Positions 18,635 to 34,151 of a DNA stretch of 64,000 nt are shown here, piece after piece. Under the pieces are notes generated by a model, which did no database searches, was not told the origin of the DNA, and worked only from the letters and a program-made list of their open reading frames with translations. How positions within the stretch are numbered: the stretch's first letter is position 1; each line of letters begins with the position of its first letter. A program made the position numbers and the translations under genes. Where the stretch lies: the NCBI GenBank assembly GCA_035501615.1, contig DATJVY010000008.1, forward strand, positions 1 through 64,000. Direction: 5' to 3'. Origin of the DNA: RPRB01 sp035501615 (GTDB lineage Bacteria > Myxococcota > Myxococcia > Myxococcales > Myxococcaceae).

Positions 18635-20182
18635 ATGAGCCCTCCCGACGCCGAGGCGTACTCGGTCAGCCGGCGCGAATTCCGGACCGTGATGGCCGGC
18701 ATCCTGCTGGTGCTCACCCTGGCCTCGCTGGACCAGAACATCGTCGCCACCGCGCTCCCCGGCATCGTCAGCGAGCTCGGGGGGCTGGCCCATCTCTCCT
18801 GGGTGGTCACCGCCTTCCTCGTCGCCTCCACCGCCACCACCCCGCTCTACGGAAAGCTGAGCGACATCTACGGGCGCCGGCCGCTGTTCTTCGTCGCGGT
18901 CGGCGTCTTCCTCGCTGGCTCGGTGCTGTGCGGGGTGGCGCAGGGAATGGAACAGCTCATCGCCTTCCGGGCCATCCAGGGTCTGGGGGCGGGTGGGCTC
19001 ATCACCCTCTCGCAGACGACGGTGGGGGACCTCCTCGCACCACGGGAACGGGGCCGCTACCAGGGGCTGTTCACCGCGGTGTTCGCGGCCTGCAGCGTGG
19101 CCGGGCCGCTCCTCGGCGGGATCATCACCGACGCGCTCTCCTGGCGGTGGATCTTCTACATCAACCTCCCGGTCGGAGCCCTGGCGCTGGCGCTGATCTC
19201 CCTCGGGCTCCATCGTCCGCACGAGGTGGTGCAGCACCGGATCGACTTCGCCGGCGCGGCGCTGATGGTGGGAGGAACGGTCTGCACCATCCTCGTGCTC
19301 ACCCTGGACGCGTCGCGCGAGGCCTGGAGCCGGCCGGCCACCTGGATCGAGGCAGGGGCGGCGGTGGGCTGCTTCGGGCTCCTGGTGTTCCGCGAGCGCT
19401 CCGCCGCCGAGCCCATCCTTCCGCCCCGGCTCTTCCGGGACCGCGTCTTCGTGGTGGCGTCCAGCGTGGTCGGGCTCACCGCGGTCGCGCTGTTCGGGGC
19501 GGTGGTCTTCCTCCCCCTCTTCTTCCAGCTGGTCCTGGGCGCGCCGGCGTCGAAGGCCGGGCTCCTGCTCTCGCCGCTGATGGGCGGCGTCATCGTGGCC
19601 TCGGTGGTGGGCGGACGCCTCCTGACCCGGACCGGCCGCTACAAGTTCCTCCCGGTCACCGGGCTGAGCGTGGCCTGCGCCGCGTTCCTGGCCCTGGCCT
19701 GGCTCGCGCTCTCGCGCCGCTCGGCGGTCGCTCTCGAGGCGTCGCTGGTGGGGCTGGGCCTCGGGCTGGGCCTGGTGATGCCCAACCTCACCACCGCCAT
19801 CCAGAACGCCGTCGCGCCCGAGGATCTGGGCGTGGCGACCTCGGCGGCGTCGTTCTTCCGCTCGCTCGGAGGCGCGCTCGGGGTGGCGCTCTCCGGGGCC
19901 TGGATGACCGCCCGCCTCCACCGCCTCCTCCCGCCCGAGCACGCCGCCTCGCTCGGTTCGAGCGCGGTGGATCGCAGCATCGCCGCCATCTCGGCGCTCC
20001 CCGAGCCGGAGCGGGCCGTCGTGGTGCACGCCTACCGCCACGCGATCGGCTCGACCTTTCTCCTCGGAGCCGCGGTGGCCGCCCTCGGCCTGGTGGTCGT
20101 CCTCGGGCTCCCCGAGCGGCCGCTGCGGAGCGGGGTCAAGCGCCGGGCGGAGGCTCCCGCCGAGGCAGAGCCCGCGGCCTGA
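18635..20182 (+). CDS. MFS multidrug exporter, DHA2 (EmrB/QacA) family
   Basis: This 515-residue inner-membrane protein has about 14 hydrophobic helices, the DHA2 number. The N-terminal motif LASLDQNIVATALPGIVSEL (motif D1) and the loop 2-3 signature GKLSDIYGRRPLF (motif A) are clear, and GPLLGGIITDALSWRWIFYI is motif C plus the typical following helix. It should expel hydrophobic compounds using the proton gradient; the substrate is unknown. The ATG at 18635 starts MSPPDAEAYSVSRREF. No regulator (TetR/MarR) adjoins it; it is divergent from kdsB. Confidence 0.92.
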   Translation: MSPPDAEAYSVSRREFRTVMAGILLVLTLASLDQNIVATALPGIVSELGGLAHLSWVVTAFLVASTATTPLYGKLSDIYGRRPLFFVAVGVFLAGSVLCGVAQGMEQLIAFRAIQGLGAGGLITLSQTTVGDLLAPRERGRYQGLFTAVFAACSVAGPLLGGIITDALSWRWIFYINLPVGALALALISLGLHRPHEVVQHRIDFAGAALMVGGTVCTILVLTLDASREAWSRPATWIEAGAAVGCFGLLVFRERSAAEPILPPRLFRDRVFVVASSVVGLTAVALFGAVVFLPLFFQLVLGAPASKAGLLLSPLMGGVIVASVVGGRLLTRTGRYKFLPVTGLSVACAAFLALAWLALSRRSAVALEASLVGLGLGLGLVMPNLTTAIQNAVAPEDLGVATSAASFFRSLGGALGVALSGAWMTARLHRLLPPEHAASLGSSAVDRSIAAISALPEPERAVVVHAYRHAIGSTFLLGAAVAALGLVVVLGLPERPLRSGVKRRAEAPAEAEPAA

Positions 20183-20314
20183 GACGGAGCGCCGGCAGAG
20201 GCCGGCTCCTCGGCGTCCCCCCCCGACGCCGCGAACTGACGCCCGCGCGCCCAGGGGAATTCCCCGCAAGACCCGCGAGCGCCGGCTAGGCTTCCCGCGG
20301 GCTCGGCGCGTGCC

Positions 20315-20790
20315 GTGACGGCGGCGCCCGGCGCGGTCCGCGACGGAGCGCTCGACTGCTACAACATGTTCGCCTACCTCGACGGGGAGCTCGTGCAGTC
20401 GGCCGTCGCCCTCCTGACCCAGCCGACGGCAAGGCCGGACGAAGCGAGGAGCCATCCGCAGCGTCTTCGACGGCCGCTACCAGCTCAGCCGGTACTTCTC
20501 GGGCACGCAGCACAATCGCCCCCGGGTCGCTCGATGCGCTGTTCGCCCTCGACGAGGTCGAGCTGTTCGACCTCGGGTCGGACCCGCACCAGCTCGAGAA
20601 CCTGGCGCTCGACCGGCGGAAGAACGCCGCCCTCCTCGAGTCGATGAACGCCAAGCTGAACCGGCTCCTCGATGATGAGGTGGGCGAGGACGAAGGTCAG
20701 ATGCTGCCTCCTGGCGTGGACGGCGGCTGGGTCGCCACCGACGCGACCCGCGACGTCCAGCGCCGCCGCCCGGTAGGACCTAGGTCCCAT
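20315..20790 (+). pseudogene. Decayed sulfatase C-terminal fragment with frameshifts
   Basis: Three plus-strand segments in three different frames line up with the C-terminus of sulfatase-family enzymes: GALDCYNMFAYLDGEL (about 20340-20400), FDGRYQLSRYFSGTQHN (about 20460-20520) and VELFDLGSDPHQLENLALD, ending LLDDEVGEDEGQMLPPGVDG (about 20540-20730). The catalytic N-terminal half with the formylglycine site is absent, so this is a truncated, frameshifted relic. It fills the otherwise gene-less 20183-20869 stretch between the MFS gene and pta. Confidence 0.7.
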
Positions 20791-20869
20791 CTGGCGCTCC
20801 GCGACGCGACGATTACGGTGCTCGGGGCTCGCCCGCGCCTTCCGGGGGCGCTCCCGCGCCGAGGAATCC

Positions 20870-21811
20870 ATGGAACTCTCGCACGAGAAGTACGACCGGC
20901 TGATCGCCCGCTGCAAGTCGCTCCCGCCCACCGCCACCGCCGTGGCCCATCCCTGCGACGAGTCCTCGCTCAAGGGAGCGATCGATGCCTCGCGGGTCGG
21001 GCTCATCGCTCCGATCCTCGTCGGACCCTCGGCCCGCATCCGCGACCTCGCCGGCAAGCTGGGCGCCGACATCTCGAAGTTTCGCCTCGTCGAGGCCGGC
21101 TACAGCCAGCAATCCGCCGAGAAGGCGGTCGAGCTGGTCCGCAACGGCGAGGCGGAGGCGCTGATGAAGGGCAGCCTCCACACCGACGAGCTGATGGGCG
21201 CGGTGGTCAGGAAGGAGACCGGGCTCCGCACCGCGCGCCGCATCAGCCACTGCTTCATCATGGACGTGCCGGGCCACGCCGACCCGCTGATCATCACCGA
21301 CGCCGCGGTGAACATCGCTCCCACGCTCCGGGACAAGGTGGACATCGTCCAGAACGCCATCGACCTCATGCGCGACCTGGGGGCCACCGAGGTGCGGGTG
21401 GCGATCCTCTCGGCGATGGAGACCGTGAATCCCGACGTCCCCTCCACGCTGGAGGCCGCCGCGCTCTGCAAGATGGCCGACCGGGGGCAGATCACCGGCG
21501 CCCTGGTGGACGGGCCCCTGGCGCTGGACAACGCCATCAGCCCCGAGGCGGCGAAGATCAAGAAGATCGACTCGCCCGTCGCCGGCCGGGCCAACGTTCT
21601 CGTGGTGCCCGACCTCGAGGCCGGCAACATGCTGGCCAAGAGCCTCACCTTCCTCGCCGGCGCCGACGCCGCGGGCATCGTCCTCGGGGCGAAGGTGCCG
21701 ATCATCCTCACCAGCCGCGCCGACTCGCTGATCGCCCGGCTCGCCTCCTGCGCCGTGGCCACCCTGGTCGCCGAGGCGCGCCGGACCAGCGCCCGGCGGG
21801 CGGTCCGGTGA
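20870..21811 (+). CDS. pta: Phosphate acetyl/butyryltransferase
   Basis: This 313-residue enzyme transfers an acyl group between CoA and phosphate, in the acetate activation/overflow pathway. Family features are ALMKGSLHTDELMGAVV, the ISHCFIMDVPG segment, ITGALVDGPLALDNAIS and the C-terminal LVVPDLEAGNMLAKSLTF. It is the short single-domain type, close to the enoyl-CoA hydratase/phosphate acetyltransferase C-terminal domain and to phosphate butyryltransferase. The acetate kinase gene 4 bases downstream favours acetyl phosphate as the intermediate. Start ATG at 20870. Confidence 0.9.
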   Translation: MELSHEKYDRLIARCKSLPPTATAVAHPCDESSLKGAIDASRVGLIAPILVGPSARIRDLAGKLGADISKFRLVEAGYSQQSAEKAVELVRNGEAEALMKGSLHTDELMGAVVRKETGLRTARRISHCFIMDVPGHADPLIITDAAVNIAPTLRDKVDIVQNAIDLMRDLGATEVRVAILSAMETVNPDVPSTLEAAALCKMADRGQITGALVDGPLALDNAISPEAAKIKKIDSPVAGRANVLVVPDLEAGNMLAKSLTFLAGADAAGIVLGAKVPIILTSRADSLIARLASCAVATLVAEARRTSARRAVR

Positions 21812-21815
21812 GTCC

Positions 21816-23000
21816 ATGGCCGACGCCATCCTGGTCCTGAACGCCGGCTCGTCCAGCCTCAAGTTCAGCGTCTTCCTCGCCCGCGACGGCGCGCTGGAGC
21901 TCTCGCTCCGCGGGCAGGCCGAGGGCCTCTACACCGCGCCGCGCTTCGTCGCCCGCGACGCCAGCGGCGCCGACGTCGCCGAGCGCCTGTGGAAGGACGG
22001 CGAGTCCATCGGCCACGAGGGGGCCATCGCCCACCTCATCGAGTTCCTCCGCGGAAGCAGCGGCGGCCACCGGCTGGTCGCCGTGGGCCACCGGGTGGTG
22101 CACGGCGGCGTCGACTTCTCCGAGCCCACCCGGGTGACGCCCGAGGTGGTGCAGGAGCTGGAGAGGCTGGTCCCGCTCGCGCCGCTCCACCAGCCGCACA
22201 ACCTCGGCCCCATCCGCTACGTGCTGAAGCAGATGCCCGACCTTCCCCAGGTGGCGTGCTTCGACACCGCCTTCCACCGGACCCAGCCGGAGCTGGCCCA
22301 GGCCTTCGCCCTGCCGGCGAGCATCACCGACCGCGGCGTGCGGCGGTACGGCTTCCACGGCCTCTCCTACGAGTACATCGCCGGTGCGCTGCCGGCGCTC
22401 GACCCCGCCGCTGCCGCGGGGCGGGTGGTGGTGGCCCACCTCGGCAACGGCGCGAGCATGTGCGCCATCCGCGGGGGCAAGAGCGTCGCCAGCACCATGG
22501 GCTTCACCGCGGTGGACGGCCTGCCGATGGGAACGCGCTCCGGCGCGCTCGACCCCGGAGTCATGCTCTACCTCTCGGACGAGCTGGAGATGGACGCCCG
22601 GGCGATCGAGAAGCTCATCTACCAGCAGTCCGGGCTGCTCGGCGTCTCCGGCATCTCCAGCGACATGCGGGTGCTGCTCGCGAGCGATGCGCCGCGCGCC
22701 CGCCTGGCGGTGGACCTCTTCGTCTACCGCGTGGGGCGGGAGCTGGGCTCCCTGGCCGCGGCGCTGGGCGGGCTCGATGCGCTGGTCTTCACCGCCGGCA
22801 TCGGGGAGCACGCGGTGCCGATCCGCGAGCGGGCCTGCCGGGATGCCGCCTGGCTCGGCCTCGAGCTCGATCCCGAAGCCAACGCGGCCGGGGGCCCGCG
22901 CATCACCTCGGCAAGGAGCCGGGTCCCGGCCTACGTCCTTCCCACCAACGAGGAGCTGATGATCGCCCGGCACACCCGGGCGCTGATCGCCCGGAGCTGA
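21816..23000 (+). CDS. ackA: Acetate kinase
   Basis: AckA interconverts acetyl phosphate plus ADP with acetate plus ATP. The 394 residues carry the ASKHA-fold signatures LNAGSSSLKFSVF at the N-terminus, GHRVVHGG, FDTAFH with the catalytic Asp, RRYGFHGLSY, VVAHLGNGASMCAI, and GFTAVDGLPMGTRSGALDPG. Length is typical. It follows pta directly, so the pair forms a classic pta-ackA operon for substrate-level phosphorylation or acetate uptake. Confidence 0.97.
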   Translation: MADAILVLNAGSSSLKFSVFLARDGALELSLRGQAEGLYTAPRFVARDASGADVAERLWKDGESIGHEGAIAHLIEFLRGSSGGHRLVAVGHRVVHGGVDFSEPTRVTPEVVQELERLVPLAPLHQPHNLGPIRYVLKQMPDLPQVACFDTAFHRTQPELAQAFALPASITDRGVRRYGFHGLSYEYIAGALPALDPAAAAGRVVVAHLGNGASMCAIRGGKSVASTMGFTAVDGLPMGTRSGALDPGVMLYLSDELEMDARAIEKLIYQQSGLLGVSGISSDMRVLLASDAPRARLAVDLFVYRVGRELGSLAAALGGLDALVFTAGIGEHAVPIRERACRDAAWLGLELDPEANAAGGPRITSARSRVPAYVLPTNEELMIARHTRALIARS

Positions 23001-23109
23001 GGGGACGCGCGTTCGGCGCGCCGTCGCACGGCGGCCGGAGCCGCCCCGGGAAGATTCACCGCCTCGCCCGACAGTCCCTGGGGAGGAGATCGCCCCAGGG
23101 AGTCGTCCC

Positions 23110-25845
23110 ATGCAGTCGTTCCTGTCCTACCAGGACACCTTGCTCCGCACCCCGCCCGGCCCGCCGGCGCAGGTGCTGGCCGAGGGCACCGTCCTGGCCG
23201 GGCGCTTCGAGCTGCGCCGCTTCATCGCCCGGGGAGGCATGGGAGTGGTGTACGAGGCAGAGGACCGGATGCTCCGGGCCCGGGTCGCCGTGAAGGTGCT
23301 CCTCGGAGCCGTTCCCGACGCCGAGGAGCGCATCCGGCGCGAGGTGCTCCTCGCGCGCGACGTCGCCCACCCCAACGTCTGCCGGGTGTACGAGCTGTTC
23401 GCCCACCCCTGCGAGCTGGGACAGCTCCTCTTCCTGGTGATGGAGCTGCTGGAGGGCGAGACGCTCACCGCGGCCATCGCCCGGCGGGGCCGCTTCCGTC
23501 CCCAGGAGGCCGAGCCGCTCCTCCGCCAGATGGCCGCCGCGCTCGGGGCGGCCCACGCGCACGGGGTGCTCCACCGGGACTTCAAGAGCAGCAACGTGCT
23601 GCTCGTTCCCCAGAGCCACGGCCGCACTCGGGTGGTGGTCACCGACTTCGGCGTCGCCCGCGCGGTGCGCGAGGGCCAGCGGACCCTCACCGGCACCGGC
23701 AGCTACGTCGGAACCCCGGCCTACATGGCGCCCGAGCAGGCCTCGGGCTCGCCGCTCGGCCCGGCGGCCGACGTCTACGCGCTCGGGGTGGTCGCCTACG
23801 AGATGCTCACCGGCGAGCTTCCCTTCGCCGACACCCCCATCGGCCCGGCCGGCGTCCGCGCCCGGACCACGCCGCCCGACCTCACGGCCTCGACCCCGGA
23901 CCTCTCCCCGACCTGGCGCCGGGCGCTGTCCCGCGCACTGGCCCCGTCGGTGGACGAGCGCTGCCCCACGCCCGACGACTTCGTTCGCCTCCTCTCCGGC
24001 GAGCGGGTGGCGCGGCTGCGGGCGCGCCGGAGGCTGGGCCGGGCGATGACCCTCGGCGCGGGCTGCCTCCTCGCGACCTGTCTCGGGGGCCTCTCGGCGG
24101 TGGTGCTCCGGAGCCAGCTCCTCCCCCGTCACGTGGCGGCCACCCCGTCGCCCTCCCGCTGGGCGCCGGCCGATCCCGGCGCCGCCCGGCTGTGGCGGAG
24201 CGCGCTGCTCCGGCTGGACGCGAGCGACAACATGGGCGCCGCGGCCGAGCTCCGCCAGGTCACCGCCCGCGCCCCCGAGTTCGTGCTGGCACGCAGCGAG
24301 CTCGCCCATGCGCTGGACCGCGCCGGCTTCTCCGCCGAGGCCCGGGACACCGCACGCTTCGCCTTCGAGTCCGCCGGCGCCCTTCCCGAGCAGCAGCGGA
24401 TGGCGGTGGAGGCCGAGCACCGCGCCCTCTCCGGCGAGCTGGAGCGGGCTGCCGGGCTGTGGGGCACGCTGTTCGACCTCGACCCCACCGACGTGCGGAT
24501 GGGGGTGCGCCTGGCGTCGGTCCAGTCCGGCGATGCCCGGAAGGCCACCCTCGTCCGCCTCCAGCGCCTTCCCACCACCCCCCTCGAGGCAGCGTCCATC
24601 GACTGGGTGGCCTACGCGGTGGCCTTCGACGAGGGACAGCTCGGGCTCGCCGACGCCGCCCTGGTCCGGGTGGCGGACCGGGCCCGGGCGCTCGAGCTCC
24701 CCACCCTCGAGGCGGCCGCGGCCTTCGAGCGGGCGGCGGTGGCGCTCGAGCGCGAGGACACCGACGCCGCCGATCGCCTGCACGCCGAGGCGATGCGGGC
24801 AGGTGCCGGCTCGGAGTGGGCGTGGCGGGCGGCCAAGGACCGGGCCATCACCCTCCGCTTCGACCGCCCCCTCGGCGACGTGGCCACCTGGCTCCAGCAG
24901 GCGGTGGACGGCGCCCGGCGCTCCGGCGACGCTCGCCTTCTCGCCGACGTGCTGTGGGACATGGCCCCGCTCCAGCTCGCTCGCGGCAACCTCTCCGAGG
25001 CGGAGGCGGCGGCGCAGGAGGCCGAGGCGCTCGACCGTCCCCGCCCCCCGGAGGCGCGCTCGCGCGGTGGGCTCACCCGGATGTACCAGTGGCGCGAGCA
25101 GTCGCGCCTGAAGCTGGCTCGGGGCGCGCTGGCGGAGGCGGCCCGCCTCGCCGAGCAAGCGCAGGAGGAGAACGTCCGCGTGGAGAACAAGGGCTTCCGC
25201 GTGCTTCCCTTCCTCGCCGACGTGCTCCGCTCGCAGGGAAGGAGCGAACGCGCGGCGGACCTCCTCGCCGGGGCCATCAACGAGAAGGGCCTGCCCACCT
25301 TCATCCAGGGCAGGGTGCTGGTCCTGCGGGCGAACCTCCTCCTCGACCTCGGCCGGGTCGCCGAGGCGCGGCGGCTGTTCGAGGAGGCGCGCCCCGCCCA
25401 TCGCACCCGCTTCGACGAGGCCTGGGCGGCGCTGGTGCACTCCCGTCTCCTGCGGCTGGAGGGGCACCCCTTCCTCGCGCGACAGGAGGCCACCCGGGCC
25501 AGCAACGTCGCCGAGTCCTACGGCTTCTTCGAGCCCGCGGTCCTGGCCCAGCTCGAGCTGGCCCGGGCCGAGGCGGCGCTGGGGCTCGATGCCCGGCCCC
25601 GGGTGCTCCTGGCACGCAGCCGCGCGGCGCACGCCGGGGTGGTGCCGCTGCGTCTCGAGGCGGAGCTGGCGCTGGGACAGGTCATGGCGCGGAGCTCGGG
25701 GCCGGCGGGGAAGGTCCTCTCCGCGCTCGCCCGCGACGCGCAGGAGCGCGGCTTCCTCCGCGTCGCCGCCGAGGCGCGCCGCTCCGCGCAGGAGGCCGCC
25801 TCCCTCCAGCTCGCGGCCCGCGGGGCCTCCCTGCCCCGGCGCTGA
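23110..25845 (+). CDS. Membrane-anchored Ser/Thr protein kinase with long helical-repeat C-terminus
   Basis: This 911-residue protein has a Hanks-type kinase domain at about residues 35-290: glycine loop ARGGMGVVYEAED, lysine in RVAVKVLL, catalytic HRDFKSSNVLL, DFGVAR and YMAPEQ, all intact. A single helix follows (about 312-335, AMTLGAGCLLATCLGGLSAV). The outer 570 residues are alanine/leucine/arginine-rich helical repeats (TPR-like), so the periplasmic part is probably a sensor or docking platform. The start ATG at 23110 follows GGGAGTCGTCCC. It heads a block of three signalling genes on this strand. Confidence 0.93.
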   Translation: MQSFLSYQDTLLRTPPGPPAQVLAEGTVLAGRFELRRFIARGGMGVVYEAEDRMLRARVAVKVLLGAVPDAEERIRREVLLARDVAHPNVCRVYELFAHPCELGQLLFLVMELLEGETLTAAIARRGRFRPQEAEPLLRQMAAALGAAHAHGVLHRDFKSSNVLLVPQSHGRTRVVVTDFGVARAVREGQRTLTGTGSYVGTPAYMAPEQASGSPLGPAADVYALGVVAYEMLTGELPFADTPIGPAGVRARTTPPDLTASTPDLSPTWRRALSRALAPSVDERCPTPDDFVRLLSGERVARLRARRRLGRAMTLGAGCLLATCLGGLSAVVLRSQLLPRHVAATPSPSRWAPADPGAARLWRSALLRLDASDNMGAAAELRQVTARAPEFVLARSELAHALDRAGFSAEARDTARFAFESAGALPEQQRMAVEAEHRALSGELERAAGLWGTLFDLDPTDVRMGVRLASVQSGDARKATLVRLQRLPTTPLEAASIDWVAYAVAFDEGQLGLADAALVRVADRARALELPTLEAAAAFERAAVALEREDTDAADRLHAEAMRAGAGSEWAWRAAKDRAITLRFDRPLGDVATWLQQAVDGARRSGDARLLADVLWDMAPLQLARGNLSEAEAAAQEAEALDRPRPPEARSRGGLTRMYQWREQSRLKLARGALAEAARLAEQAQEENVRVENKGFRVLPFLADVLRSQGRSERAADLLAGAINEKGLPTFIQGRVLVLRANLLLDLGRVAEARRLFEEARPAHRTRFDEAWAALVHSRLLRLEGHPFLARQEATRASNVAESYGFFEPAVLAQLELARAEAALGLDARPRVLLARSRAAHAGVVPLRLEAELALGQVMARSSGPAGKVLSALARDAQERGFLRVAAEARRSAQEAASLQLAARGASLPRR

Positions 25846-25874
25846 GCGTCGGCCCGGGGTGGGTGGATCCGCGG

Positions 25875-25891
25875 GGCGGGTCAATCCCGCC
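25875..25891 (+). terminator. Weak candidate hairpin after the kinase gene
   Basis: GGCGGG (25875-25880) can pair with CCCGCC (25886-25891) over a 5-base loop, 29 bases after the kinase stop. No T-tract follows, so intrinsic termination is doubtful. The remainder of 25846-26089 shows nothing recognisable. Confidence 0.2.
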
Positions 25892-26089
25892 CGGCGGGAC
25901 CTGTCCGGAATCACGCGGTGGCGGCCGGAATGTCGAGTGGTCGGCGGTCGGTGGTGGCTGTTGAGCCGGCGACGACTGCCGCCGGTCCGCCGCTGCCCAG
26001 CGTTGCGGCGCGGATACAACGCTCCTGCCGGTTCCGCCGCCGGACGTGGTGTCCGGCTCCGCGGACGGACTGGAGGGGGTGCGCCCCCG

Positions 26090-27760
26090 GTGACCGCCGT
26101 GCAGAGGCCCGAGACGACACCCGCAGCCGAGGACGCCTCGCTCGCCAGCCCCGCCGGAGGGGCGCCGCATTCCTCCATGCTCGGAGAGCTCCTCCGGGTC
26201 TTCGCCCGTGCGGACGGCCCGGAGGCCTTCGTCGGCGCGGTGGTCGAGGTCCTGGTCCGCGGGCTGCGCCTGGAGGGTGCCCTCGCGTTCCTTCGCGAGA
26301 GCGAGACCCTGCGCCCGGTCGCCAGCGCGGGGCCGGGCGGAGAGGTCCCGGGCCTGCAGCCCGCCGGCCTCGACGCCCACCCCTGGCCCGGCGACGGTGC
26401 CCCCTTCGCCGTCCCCGCCGAGGCTGTCTCCCGGCTCCTGCCCACCCCGTCCGTCCCTCGGCGGGCGATGCATTGCCTCCCGCTCCGCTCGGCGGGGGAG
26501 ATGCTCGGCGCGATCTACCTGCTGGCCCCGCCGGGCCGGGCACCGGTGCCGGGTGACGGCGAGCTGCTCCACATGGTGGGCGAGGCGCTCGGAGCCGAGC
26601 TGATGCGGCGGCTGCAGGATGCCCGGCTGCGCGAGGGCATCCAGGCCCGCGAGGAGGCGCTGGCGGTGGTGTCGCACGACCTCCGTAATCCGCTCCACGC
26701 CATCTCTGTCGGCGTGGGCATGCTCCTTCCCCGCATCGCCGAGCCGACCCTTCGCCGCCCGGTGGAGCGCATCCAGCGCAGCGCACAGCGGATGGAGCGG
26801 CTGCTCCAGGACCTGCTCGACGTCCACGCCATCGAGGGTGGGCACTTCACGGTGAGCAAGGGGGAGGTCCCCCCTACCGCGCTGATCCTCACCGCGCTCG
26901 AGTCGCAGCAGGGCCTGGCCGGGCAGACCTCGGTCATCATCAACACCGACGTCGCCCCCGAGCTCCCCGCCGTCGAGGCGGACGAGGAGCGCATCCTGCA
27001 GGTCCTCGAGAACCTGGTGGGCAACGCGCTGAAGTTCACCCCGCCCGGAGGCGTCGTCACCGTCGGGGCGGCGCCCGCGCCGGAGCCTGGACGGGTGCTC
27101 TTCTCGGTCCGCGATACGGGCCCGGGCATCTCCGGCGAGCACCTGCCCCACGTCTTCGATCGCTTCTGGCAGGGGCACGCCGCCGATCGCCGCGGCATCG
27201 GCCTGGGTCTGGCGATCTGCAAGGCCATCGTCGAGGCCCACGGAGGGCGGATCTGGGTCGAGAGCCAGGCAGGGAAGGGCGCCACCTTCCTCTTCACCCT
27301 GGCCACCGGCTCCGGCCCCCCCGGGCCCGCGCCGGGGACGACCGAGCCCGCACCCATCCTCCTCGTGGACGACAAGCCGGAGAACCTCACCACGCTGGCC
27401 GCCATCCTCGACCGGCCCGACTACCGGCTCGTCTCCGCCACCTCGGGAGACGAGGCGCTGCGCCTCGCCCTCCGCGAGCGGTTCGCCGCCGCGCTGATCG
27501 ACGTGGCCATGCCCCGGATGAACGGCTTCGAGGTGGCGACGCATCTCAAGGCGCTGGAGCGCAGCCGCCACATCCCCATCATCTTCATCACCGCCTTCGG
27601 CGAGGACCCCGAGGAGATCCACCGGGCCTACGCCGCCGGCGGCGCCGACTACCTGGTCAAGCCGCTCGACCCGGAGATCGTCCGCAAGAAGGTCGCGGTC
27701 TTCGTCGAGCTCAGCCGCAAGCGCCAGGAGTCCGAGTCCTCCCTCCCCACCGATTCCTGA
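26090..27760 (+). CDS. GAF-like sensor histidine kinase with C-terminal receiver (hybrid)
   Basis: This 556-residue cytoplasmic hybrid kinase has a GAF-like N-terminal sensor (about residues 25-180), a HisKA dimerisation domain with phospho-acceptor His196 in VVSHDLRNPLHAIS, and an HATPase with N-box LENLVGNALKF, G1 DTGPGISG and G2 GIGLGLAICKAIVEAHGG. A receiver follows (about 420-550) with VDDKPEN, Asp471 in LIDVAMPRMNG and YLVKPLDP. There are no membrane helices. The GTG at 26090 is preceded by GGAGGGGG at about 10 bases. The next gene begins 15 bases downstream, so the two hybrids probably act in one pathway. Confidence 0.92.
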   Translation: MTAVQRPETTPAAEDASLASPAGGAPHSSMLGELLRVFARADGPEAFVGAVVEVLVRGLRLEGALAFLRESETLRPVASAGPGGEVPGLQPAGLDAHPWPGDGAPFAVPAEAVSRLLPTPSVPRRAMHCLPLRSAGEMLGAIYLLAPPGRAPVPGDGELLHMVGEALGAELMRRLQDARLREGIQAREEALAVVSHDLRNPLHAISVGVGMLLPRIAEPTLRRPVERIQRSAQRMERLLQDLLDVHAIEGGHFTVSKGEVPPTALILTALESQQGLAGQTSVIINTDVAPELPAVEADEERILQVLENLVGNALKFTPPGGVVTVGAAPAPEPGRVLFSVRDTGPGISGEHLPHVFDRFWQGHAADRRGIGLGLAICKAIVEAHGGRIWVESQAGKGATFLFTLATGSGPPGPAPGTTEPAPILLVDDKPENLTTLAAILDRPDYRLVSATSGDEALRLALRERFAAALIDVAMPRMNGFEVATHLKALERSRHIPIIFITAFGEDPEEIHRAYAAGGADYLVKPLDPEIVRKKVAVFVELSRKRQESESSLPTDS

Positions 27761-27775
27761 GGCGTCGAGGTCCCC

Positions 27776-34096
<6,321 letters not shown>

Positions 34097-34151
34097 CCCG
34101 GGCTCCCGGACGCCGTCCTAGGCTGCCGCCTCCTCGACCGAGGTGGCCGCC

